Shown: in pieces, positions 1-4,604 of the stretch
Position numbering within the stretch: position 1 is the stretch's first letter
Layout: every line of letters begins with the position of its first letter
Source: Hyphomicrobiales bacterium
GTDB lineage: Bacteria; Pseudomonadota; Alphaproteobacteria; Rhizobiales; JAKIUO01
Length of the DNA: 6,234 bases
Assembly: GCA_027069645.1 (NCBI GenBank)
Contig: JALXEI010000136.1
Location: 1 to 6,234, forward strand
Reading direction: 5' to 3'
Program-made: the position numbers and the translations under genes
Notes under the pieces: model-generated
Seen by the model: only the letters and a program-made list of their open reading frames with translations
What the model was told of the DNA's origin: nothing
The model's database searches: none

Positions 1-44
1 TCGCAGGAAACCTTGCGGTTTTCAAGAGCTTGCAACACAGCGGG

Positions 45-60
45 GGAGCAAATCTGCTCC
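45..60. repeat. Short hairpin GGAGCA-AATC-TGCTCC
   Basis: A perfect 6-bp inverted repeat with a 4-nt loop. It lies within a larger arrangement: ATCTGCTCC at 52-60 is repeated in inverted form as GGAGCAGAT at 115-123, and GGGGAGCA-A-AT at 43-53 recurs directly with one change at 113-123. The 22-bp repeat and its hairpin therefore sit between matching ends. No T-run follows, so a terminator role is not supported. Confidence 0.4.
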
Positions 61-73
61 TGCCATTTCGATC

Positions 74-95
74 CTGTTTATGAGTTTATGACCTA
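74..95. repeat. 22-bp dispersed repeat, copy 1
   Basis: This segment is identical over 22 bases to 2624-2645. Its core is a tandem of two near-identical 8-mers, TTTATGAG and TTTATGAC (77-92), followed by CTA. An exact 22-bp match is far beyond chance in a 6-kb window. Both copies sit next to GC-rich palindromes: here a hairpin follows at 98-116, whereas at copy 2 the hairpin comes first. It is probably part of a family of small intergenic repeats in this genome; that is inference, since only two copies are visible. Confidence 0.75.
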
Positions 96-97
96 GG

Positions 98-116
98 CCC
101 CGGCTCAAGGCCGGGG
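98..116. repeat. GC-rich hairpin beside repeat copy 1
   Basis: CCCCGGC (98-104) pairs perfectly with GCCGGGG (110-116) around the loop TCAAG. It resembles the palindrome at 2595-2622, which also has a CCCGGC stem, and both lie within a few bases of the 22-bp repeat. This fits a REP-like or small palindromic element. There is no T-run, so it is not a standard intrinsic terminator. Confidence 0.55.
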
Positions 117-183
117 AGCAGATGGTTTGCGAACCTGACCAAAATACAAGGGTAAGACTTTTTTGCGGTTCGGTATTGAACGC

Positions 184-350
184 CTGGCAGGCTGTCGGAC
201 TTTTAGGATTTTAGCGAAAAATATCAGTTTCGAGTCAGGTTTTCCGGCTTTTAGAGGCCGAATAGCGAGCTATTTCACGAGAAAAACCGGAAAACCTGGC
301 CGAAAATGGTATTTTGCAGCAAATCGTGTAAAAGTCCGACAGTCTGCTAG
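184..350. repeat. Foldback / MITE-like imperfect palindrome
   Basis: The two halves are inverted copies along almost the whole length. The outer arms 184-205 and 329-350 match at 20 of 22 positions, and both mismatches become G-U pairs in RNA. Middle arms 237-247 (AGGTTTTCCGG) and 287-297 (CCGGAAAACCT) match perfectly, and so do 228-232 with 301-305. The centre is AATAGC-GA-GCTATT at 261-274. All segments pair around the same midpoint (about 267), which shows one long hairpin rather than chance repeats. It encodes nothing credible. The right tip CTAG (347-350) overlaps the stop codon of the minus-strand gene ending at 347. It could be a non-autonomous transposable element (MITE) or a large hairpin at a transcript end. 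I see no clear target-site duplication. Confidence 0.7.
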
Positions 351-625
351 TATGAGCCCCGGTAAACCTTGCTCTTCATTTTTTTCTTCACGCGCACGCA
401 TTTATGGCCCCCCTTGCTCAGGCGGAGACCTTTTTTGGCGCAGTTGAGCTTGTAGCATTTGCCGGTTTTGGGATTTTTGCGATAGCCGTACATGCAGGCA
501 TAGGTCGTTGTTGCCTGCACCTCCGTTATCACTTTTTCACCTGCCCCGTCCCCTTCACCGGCCATCACCGGTGAAAATGCAAAAGATATGAGGGCGGTTG
601 CCAGCAGCACTTTTCCTATAGACAT
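347..625 (-). CDS. Small secreted Cys/Lys-rich protein, unknown function
   Basis: A 92-residue protein that I do not recognise. Residues 1-22 look like a Sec signal peptide: K5, a hydrophobic core around 6-20, and a probable cut after VMA at 20-22. The mature part is about 70 residues with four cysteines (C44, C57, C62, C76), an even number that would allow two disulfides in the periplasm or outside. Two aromatic/basic segments surround them (YGYRKNPKTGKCY at 46-58; KGGHKC at 71-76), and the end is strongly basic (KKKMKSK, 80-86). AAAGG lies about 10 nt before the ATG, supporting this start. It stands alone; the gene to its right is divergent. Its stop codon lies in the tip of the foldback palindrome, so that hairpin is at the 3' end of its transcript. 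It could be a small disulfide-stabilised binding or toxin-like protein, but nothing in the sequence decides this. Confidence 0.65.
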   Translation of the reverse strand: MSIGKVLLATALISFAFSPVMAGEGDGAGEKVITEVQATTTYACMYGYRKNPKTGKCYKLNCAKKGLRLSKGGHKCVRVKKKMKSKVYRGSY

Positions 626-1000
626 CTTGCGAAACCTTTTCTGTATAATGACTCAATTCCCAAACAGGCCGAATTGACCCCTACACGCCAGTTCAGCTCA
701 GCCGTTAACACCTGTTCAAAACTAGTTTATGTTCGCCTGCGGATCACATGACACATATTCACAAATACGTGATGTGAATGAAGTCTTCTCCGCTCACGCT
801 CCCGCCTGTGACCATCTGTCAACAGGGCAAGTTGCAACTTGCCTAATCCGGGCCGTCAGGCTACATGTTTGGCATGCTTCCGATCTGATCATCAGCCTGG
901 CTGTTTGATCATACTGACCATTGCTTCGCCTGTGTCGGTTGGCGGTATCCGGTCGAACGGGACAGAAGCCGGTTGCAACAAAAGTGAGATAGATACGCCC
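626..1000. other. Intergenic region between divergent genes
   Basis: This stretch separates the minus-strand small secreted protein from the plus-strand YggT cluster and should hold both promoters. I cannot identify either with confidence. The minus strand has only a weak pair, TTCGGC and CATTAT 17 nt apart, upstream of the small gene. A short palindrome is present at 757-779. Reading frames here (for example an upstream TTG extension of the YggT frame from 839) have no ribosome binding site and encode sequence unlike that family, so I treat them as non-coding. Confidence 0.5.
757..779. promoter_or_regulatory. Possible operator-like palindrome ATTCACA-N9-TGTGAAT
   Basis: Perfect 7-bp inverted arms, 757-763 and 773-779, with a 9-nt centre, in the gap between two divergent genes. 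Its size and symmetry suit a site for a dimeric regulator, and a related ATCACAT sits nearby at 743-749. No regulator or target is known from this window, so this is only a candidate. Confidence 0.25.
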
Positions 1001-1309
1001 ATGACTGCTGTTATTTTTTTGATTGTCTCCATTCTCGACATTGTCTGGTGGTTCGTCATTATTGGCGTCATCATGAGCTGGCTTGTGGCCTTTAATGTCA
1101 TCAATCTGCACAATCAGTTCGTCTACAGTATTTATCGCTCGCTGAATGGTATCATTGAGCCCATGCTGGCCCCGATCCGGCGCTTTCTACCCGATCTGGG
1201 GGGTGTCGATATCTCCCCCATCATCCTGCTTGTGGCCATACAGGTTTTGCGAATCTGGGTGACAACAAGTCTTGCGCCGATGCTCGGCGTTGGCCTTCGT
1301 TTCGGCTAG
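1001..1309 (+). CDS. YggT family integral membrane protein
   Basis: A 102-residue inner-membrane protein of the YggT family (typically about 90-190 residues, with one or two copies of the unit; this is the single-unit form). There are two hydrophobic segments, about residues 3-31 and 72-96. The segment between them carries the family pattern RSLNGIIEPMLAPIRRFLP (46-64), followed by GGVDISP (67-73). The ATG at 1001 was chosen because the family sequence begins here. The frame is open back to a TTG at 839, but that extension is not membrane-like and has no ribosome binding site. The site before 1001 is itself weak (GTGAG about 12 nt upstream). The gene is first in a tight cluster with DUF167 and folD, 5 bp before the next start. 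YggT proteins have been linked to osmotic stress tolerance or to cell-division and membrane functions in different bacteria; the exact role is unsettled. Confidence 0.88.
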   Translation: MTAVIFLIVSILDIVWWFVIIGVIMSWLVAFNVINLHNQFVYSIYRSLNGIIEPMLAPIRRFLPDLGGVDISPIILLVAIQVLRIWVTTSLAPMLGVGLRFG

Positions 1310-1314
1310 GTAAA

Positions 1315-1656
1315 ATGCGCGAGGCCCCCTTTCAGACAACTGCCGGAGGAATGCTGGTCTTTTTCAGATTGACTCCCAATGCCCGCAAGGACGAGGTATC
1401 GGGAACAGTGGAAACACCCAACGGTCCGGTGATCGCGGCCAAAGTGCGTGCCATTCCCGACAAGGGCAAGGCCAACAAGGCGCTGATTGTCCTTTGCGCA
1501 AAGTGGCTTGGCATCGCCAAATCGCACATATCCTTAAAGTCGGGCAGCAAATCCCGTCTGAAAACACTTTTGATTGAAGGCGATGGTAATGAAATTGCCA
1601 CCCTCCTTCTTGATCAACTCGACAGTCTCGACAAACAGGCAGAACAACAGACATGA
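1315..1656 (+). CDS. DUF167 (YggU) family protein
   Basis: A small 113-residue cytosolic protein of the DUF167/YggU family. The family signatures are in order: FRLTPNARKDEVSG (17-30); AAKVRAIPDKGKANKAL (41-57), the usual vxxxPxxGKANxal block; and SGSKSRLKTLLIEG (76-89). Length fits the usual size of about 100 residues. The ATG at 1315 lies 5 bp after the YggT stop, with AGG inside that junction, suggesting translational coupling. An internal ATG at 1351 has GGAGGA directly abutting it, which is too close, so I prefer 1315. The last bases overlap the folD start (ATGA at 1653-1656). No biochemical function is firmly established for the family. Its constant partnership with YggT is the best contextual clue. 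Confidence 0.88.
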   Translation: MREAPFQTTAGGMLVFFRLTPNARKDEVSGTVETPNGPVIAAKVRAIPDKGKANKALIVLCAKWLGIAKSHISLKSGSKSRLKTLLIEGDGNEIATLLLDQLDSLDKQAEQQT

Positions 1657-2537
1657 ATGCAAAAATCATTGACGGCAAGGCCATCGCGCTGGAACAGCGG
1701 GCCATGATCAGGGCGGAGGTCAGCGAACTCGTGGAGCGCCACAGCCTCAAACCGGGGCTGGCCGTTGTGCTGGTGGGCGAGGACCCTGCCAGCAAGGTCT
1801 ATGTGCGCAACAAGGAAATCGCCACCCGCAAGGCAGGCATGGAAAGCTTCGCCCACCGCCTGCCCGCCAATACCGGCCAGGAGGATTTGCTGGCCCTGAT
1901 CGAAAAGCTCAATCATGACTCCGGCGTGCATGGCATCCTCGTGCAGCTCCCCCTGCCCGACCATCTCGACAGCCAAACCATCATCGAAGCCATTGACCCG
2001 CGCAAGGATGTGGACGGGCTGCACCCGGTCAATGCGGGCTATCTCCTGTCAGGGCAAAAGGGCCATGTCCCCTGCACCCCCAAAGGCTCGATTGTGCTCG
2101 CCAAATCTGCGGCATCGGATCTCACCGGCATGGAGGCGGTCGTCGTCGGGCGATCTGTACTGGTGGGCAAGCCGGTGGCGCAATTGTTGCTGAACGAAAA
2201 CTGCACCGTCACCATTGCCCATTCGCGCACCAAAAACCTGGAAGATGTTGTAGGCCGGGCCGATCTGCTTGTCGCAGCTGTCGGACGCCCCGAAATGATC
2301 AGGGGCGACTGGATCAAAAAAGGCGCGATTGTCATTGATGTAGGCATCAACCGCGTTCCCGACCCGCAAGAGGAGGGTAAACACAAACTGGTTGGCGACG
2401 TCGCCTATGAAGAAGCGATCGAGGTCGCCGGTGCCATCACGCCGGTGCCCGGCGGCGTTGGCCCCATGACCATCGCCATGCTGCTCGCCAACACACTCGA
2501 CGCCGCGAGAGGTCAATTTCAGGGTAACCCGGATTAG
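1653..2537 (+). CDS. folD: Bifunctional methylenetetrahydrofolate dehydrogenase / methenyltetrahydrofolate cyclohydrolase
   Basis: FolD oxidises 5,10-methylene-THF to methenyl-THF with NADP+ and hydrolyses it to 10-formyl-THF, supplying one-carbon units for purines and formyl-Met. It is a soluble cytosolic enzyme. At 294 residues it is full length. Catalytic residues are in place and at the usual numbering: Y50 and K54 (YVRNK), Q98 (VQLP) and D121 (DVDG). The N-terminal half also holds the signature GILVQLPLPDHL (94-105). The Rossmann half has PCTPKG (140-145), VVGRSVLVGKP (164-174), HSRT (190-193) and the second signature PGGVGPMT (266-273). The start overlaps the stop of the DUF167 gene (ATGA), indicating coupled translation in one operon. 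After the stop there is a weak inverted repeat and a strong hairpin before the convergent neighbour. Nothing unusual is seen in the enzyme. Confidence 0.98.
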   Translation: MNAKIIDGKAIALEQRAMIRAEVSELVERHSLKPGLAVVLVGEDPASKVYVRNKEIATRKAGMESFAHRLPANTGQEDLLALIEKLNHDSGVHGILVQLPLPDHLDSQTIIEAIDPRKDVDGLHPVNAGYLLSGQKGHVPCTPKGSIVLAKSAASDLTGMEAVVVGRSVLVGKPVAQLLLNENCTVTIAHSRTKNLEDVVGRADLLVAAVGRPEMIRGDWIKKGAIVIDVGINRVPDPQEEGKHKLVGDVAYEEAIEVAGAITPVPGGVGPMTIAMLLANTLDAARGQFQGNPD

Positions 2538-2551
2538 GGATCAGGATTATC

Positions 2552-2578
2552 AATCGCGACAGCCGAAAAACCGCGATT
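2552..2578 (+). terminator. Possible folD terminator
   Basis: AATCGCG (2552-2558) pairs with CGCGATT (2572-2578) around a 13-nt A-rich loop, and weaker pairing continues outward (ATTATC against the following TCTGATTAA). It begins 15 nt after the folD stop. The sequence after the stem is T-rich but has no clean T-run, so intrinsic termination is plausible rather than clear. Confidence 0.35.
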
Positions 2579-2594
2579 TCTGATTAACTTTCAA

Positions 2595-2622
2595 TGTCAT
2601 CCCGGCGAAGGCCGGGATGACA
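2595..2622. repeat. Perfect 12-bp GC-rich hairpin between convergent genes
   Basis: TGTCATCCCGGC (2595-2606) and GCCGGGATGACA (2611-2622) are perfect inverted copies around the tetraloop GAAG. It lies between the ends of two convergent genes and one base before copy 2 of the 22-bp repeat. The core with its GAAG/CTTC loop is of a kind I remember as very common between alphaproteobacterial genes. It could help end transcripts from both sides, although neither side has a T-run, or it may simply be a REP-like repeat. Confidence 0.75.
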
Positions 2623-2623
2623 T

Positions 2624-2645
2624 CTGTTTATGAGTTTATGACCTA
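2624..2645. repeat. 22-bp dispersed repeat, copy 2
   Basis: Identical to 74-95, with the same tandem of TTTATGAG and TTTATGAC (2627-2642). The final CTA (2643-2645) is the TAG stop codon of the minus-strand gene, so the repeat runs right up to and defines the end of that reading frame. The adjacent hairpin is on the left here, whereas copy 1 has its GC-rich hairpin on the right. Confidence 0.75.
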
Positions 2646-3536
2646 AAATCCACCCAGGCTCATGACACCGGCATGCGTAGTGAAACCGAACCTTTTACGG
2701 CCCGACCGGCGAAATTTACGACGTGTTTTTTTGGGACTGCGACGGGCAATCCGGTAGGCACCGCGACTGCGTCTTTTCAGCCGGGCATATCTTCTGAATT
2801 TGCGCTTCTTGCGGGCGACGCGCTTTCTTGCTGCCAGACGCTTGCGATAGACCTTTCGTCCGGCCCGCCTTGCACGAACGCGTTTCGATTTTACACCGGC
2901 ATTGTATACCGGATCGACCGCACCGGCAGGGATACGCTCGGCATCAGCAACATCCTGCGCTGGCATCCCCGGAGGCGGGGTCATGGCCCGCCCGGCAGTT
3001 TTGTCCCGACCATTGCCAAATACGGTCCAGTCGAGTTTTTTTCCAACCAAGCCGGGCCGACCCGCCATCTGTGGCTCTGGCATTGCTGCTGTTTCATTCG
3101 AAGATGATGTTCCGGTATCCGCCATCAGCGAACCTGTCCGCCATTTTCCCGGTGCCATCGCGATCGGCACACGTTTTCCGGCCGGTTTTGTTATCGTCAA
3201 CCAGTGCAAATTATCATTGGCGACAATAACGGGTTTTGCTGCCGGAGCGTTTTTTTCAACCGGCTTGACAGGTTCGGCAGCCGCCACGACAACGGCTTTA
3301 GCTGTTGTCTGCCTGCCCCCCTGACCGGGCTGTTTTTTGATAACAGTTTGTGATTTGGTCGATGAATCAGCGATTGTTCTTGACACAACTTCCGCGGTCT
3401 TTTCGGCGTATTTGAGCCGCGTTTCCCTGTTTTCTACCTCTGCAACAGGCTTTTGTCCCGCCTTGTCATCAAGGGGCTTGCCGGTCAGGTAAAAATACCC
3501 GGTCAAAAGGAGAAAGAAATATACTGGATAGCGCAT
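2643..3536 (-). CDS. Membrane-anchored protein with Arg/Lys-rich C-terminal tail, unknown function
   Basis: A 297-residue protein that I do not recognise. Residues 3-18 form a hydrophobic N-terminal anchor or uncleaved signal (YPVYFFLLLTGYFYLT), so the rest is probably periplasmic. Residues 20-215 are low-complexity and Pro/Ala/Lys-rich, with one more ordered-looking piece at about 108-133 (NDNLHWLTITKPAGKRVPIA and on). Residues 216-282 are extreme: 39 of 67 are Arg or Lys and none is acidic, like protamine or histone-H1 tails. A short FGFTTHAGVMSLGGF end follows. The ATG at 3536 is preceded by AGAGGTGGG about 11 nt upstream. An in-frame ATG at 3566 lies before that site, so I reject it. The stop codon is inside the 22-bp repeat, so the native C-terminus may have been altered. 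Such a tail would bind polyanions (nucleic acid, LPS, teichoic-like or acidic polysaccharide); which one cannot be told. Confidence 0.7.
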   Translation of the reverse strand: MRYPVYFFLLLTGYFYLTGKPLDDKAGQKPVAEVENRETRLKYAEKTAEVVSRTIADSSTKSQTVIKKQPGQGGRQTTAKAVVVAAAEPVKPVEKNAPAAKPVIVANDNLHWLTITKPAGKRVPIAMAPGKWRTGSLMADTGTSSSNETAAMPEPQMAGRPGLVGKKLDWTVFGNGRDKTAGRAMTPPPGMPAQDVADAERIPAGAVDPVYNAGVKSKRVRARRAGRKVYRKRLAARKRVARKKRKFRRYARLKRRSRGAYRIARRSPKKTRRKFRRSGRKRFGFTTHAGVMSLGGF

Positions 3537-3622
3537 GGAACGATTAACCCACCTCTGACAACTCATGAATCATACGATGTGAAGGCCGGTTTTGACTGAC
3601 CGAGCATGACATCCCGGAGGGA

Positions 3623-3663
3623 AGCTCAGTACAAGTGCTTTCGACATCTCTGTCTGCTGAGCT
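3623..3663 (-). other. Possible structured 5' leader of the basic-tail gene
   Basis: AGCTCAG (3623-3629) and CTGAGCT (3657-3663) are perfect 7-bp inverted arms enclosing 27 nt, in which ACA/TGT (3631-3633/3651-3653) could pair further. If transcription starts in the AT-rich block to the right, this would fold in the 5' untranslated leader about 90 nt before the start codon. It matches no riboswitch I know; it could also be a protein-binding site. Confidence 0.25.
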
Positions 3664-3741
3664 AACACACAAAAACAGTTTTTTGACAAGTAAAAAGTGT
3701 ATTTTAACCTTTTTTTAATAAATTTTTATGACATACGACCG

Positions 3742-3773
3742 GCCCCCGACACTGTGCAGCGTCTGTCCGGGGC
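3742..3773 (-). terminator. Hairpin downstream of the SH3-like protein gene
   Basis: GCCCCCGACA (3742-3751) and TGTCCGGGGC (3764-3773) pair at 9 of 10 positions around a 12-nt loop, about 80 nt after the stop of the minus-strand SH3-like gene. In that direction the stem is followed about 15 nt later by ATAAAAATTT rather than an immediate T-run, so termination is likely but not textbook. Confidence 0.4.
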
Positions 3774-3851
3774 GTAATCGGGCACACGGGAAACCGATAG
3801 TCAGATTTTTCGGTCCGGAAAAAACCTGTTTCAACGTCTTTCCTGTCCCGG

Positions 3852-4415
3852 TTATCTGATCACTTCGCCGGGATAGACACCCCAGAGCTTTTTCTGTCGT
3901 ATCCAGCCCCTGAACCCTCCCACACTGACAAGACATGCCTCCCCGTTACAGGACTTCACGAGGACCTTGACACCGGGTTCCAGACGGGCAATGACCGCCG
4001 AATCGGGCGAGGCGCTTTTGTGCAGGGCGTGCACACTCTGCTTTTTTTCCCAGGGGGCAATGAGCGCCATGCGCAGGGCCGTAATCAAGCGAAACCAGAC
4101 CCACCCTTCCGCGCCGCTACTGTCACGTATGCGCCGCCAGTGTTCGTGTTCGGCCGTCACCTCCACCGGCAGACCAAGGCTGCGATAGGTCCACTGAATA
4201 TCATATTCGCGTCCCGGTCCCTTGCGAACATGTACTTCATCCGCCTTGAGGGCGGCAAAATACGGCATTTTCGTTTTACGGGCGGCATCAGCGCCATGAC
4301 CGGAAAAAAGCAGGATCAATACCGCAACGAAACTGCCTGTCAATCGGGTGGCGATATCCCCGGACCATCCCGCTTTCCCGATCCCGAAAACCTGTTTGCC
4401 GCTATTTGATTTCAT
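3852..4415 (-). CDS. Exported protein with two SH3-like domains
   Basis: A 187-residue exported protein with bacterial SH3-like (SH3b-type, DUF1058-like) modules, found in periplasmic or envelope proteins that often bind peptidoglycan or proteins. Residues 1-44 form a long N-terminal signal: hydrophobic core about 27-39 and a likely cut after ADA (42-44). Module one is about 50-112, with the typical KADEVHVRKGPGREYDIQW (57-75), GLPVEV (81-86) and W93, then GAEGWV (101-106). Module two is about 125-182, with a matching VHALHKSASPDSAVIARLEPG layout from 128 and GFRGWI (167-172). Cysteines 156 and 161 could bond. The ATG at 4415 has GGGGGA about 8 nt before it. A TTG at 4490 would extend the protein in frame by 25 residues ahead of the signal, so I reject it. 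The gene is divergent from the hydroxyacid dehydrogenase gene; the 189 bp between them should hold both promoters. Confidence 0.85.
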   Translation of the reverse strand: MKSNSGKQVFGIGKAGWSGDIATRLTGSFVAVLILLFSGHGADAARKTKMPYFAALKADEVHVRKGPGREYDIQWTYRSLGLPVEVTAEHEHWRRIRDSSGAEGWVWFRLITALRMALIAPWEKKQSVHALHKSASPDSAVIARLEPGVKVLVKSCNGEACLVSVGGFRGWIRQKKLWGVYPGEVIR

Positions 4416-4604
4416 CAACTGTTTCCCCCGACTGCTATCCGGCAAAGTGCAGTCTTTACCGCCTGGCGTTATTTCGACTACACTGCGCAACGATTGATGT
4501 TATGTATGAAGTGATGGTACGGGTAACGCAAAGCTGTGATGTAAATGAGACCATTACAGCATCCGGCACAACACAATTCTTGCGAGGGGACGGAGACAGT
4601 ATTG

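Larger units (their letters stand above)
1..346. other. Gene-free repeat-rich region
   Basis: I see no credible gene on either strand here. The reading frame that opens with TTG at 163 runs straight through the foldback palindrome, has no ribosome binding site and ends inside the opposite-strand gene, so it is not credible. The stretch contains, in order, a short hairpin (45-60), a 22-bp repeat also found at 2624-2645, a GC-rich hairpin (98-116), a small inverted repeat GGTT/AACC (124-135), and the foldback palindrome at 184-350. The density of palindromes suggests accumulated small repeat elements between genes. The neighbour to the left lies outside the window. Confidence 0.6.
3537..3851. 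other. AT-rich intergenic region upstream of the basic-tail gene
   Basis: No gene is seen. Going leftward (with transcription of the minus strand), the region holds a GC-rich hairpin at 3742-3773 just past the SH3 protein gene. Then comes a strongly AT-rich block (about 3671-3729) with runs of A and T, a 7-bp inverted repeat at 3623-3663, and the AGAGGTGGG ribosome site before 3536. The AT-rich block is the natural place for the promoter of the minus-strand basic-tail gene. The only -35/-10 pair I find is poor (TTGTCA at 3689-3684 followed 18 nt later by TTAGCT), so I do not place a promoter. Confidence 0.5.

Noticed and set aside
327..346. TGTAAAAGTCCGACA-like motif, loosely reminiscent of elements seen upstream of some exopolysaccharide or PEP-CTERM genes
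   Set aside because: It is part of the foldback arm, only one arm carries the full form, no gene lies suitably downstream and no PEP-CTERM protein is in the window; the resemblance is from memory only.
163..447. Plus-strand 94-residue reading frame starting at TTG
   Set aside because: It runs through the foldback palindrome and into the opposite-strand secreted-protein gene, has no ribosome binding site, and its sequence has no signal or domain character.
839..1000. N-terminal extension of the YggT-family protein
   Set aside because: The extra 54 residues are not membrane-like, do not fit the family and start at a TTG without a ribosome binding site; the family sequence begins at 1001.
2049..2516. 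Long minus-strand reading frames inside folD and similar ones opposite the other conserved genes
   Set aside because: They mirror the codon pattern of well-supported genes on the other strand and show no domain of their own.
2673..3324. Several plus-strand reading frames opposite the basic-tail gene
   Set aside because: They are overlapping shadows of a coding strand rich in Arg/Lys/Pro codons, with no start signals. The minus-strand frame has a signal-like N-terminus and a good ribosome binding site.
3661..3689. Minus-strand promoter TTGTCA with TTAGCT at 18 nt
   Set aside because: The -10 element is poor and the surrounding AT-rich block would give similar hits by chance.
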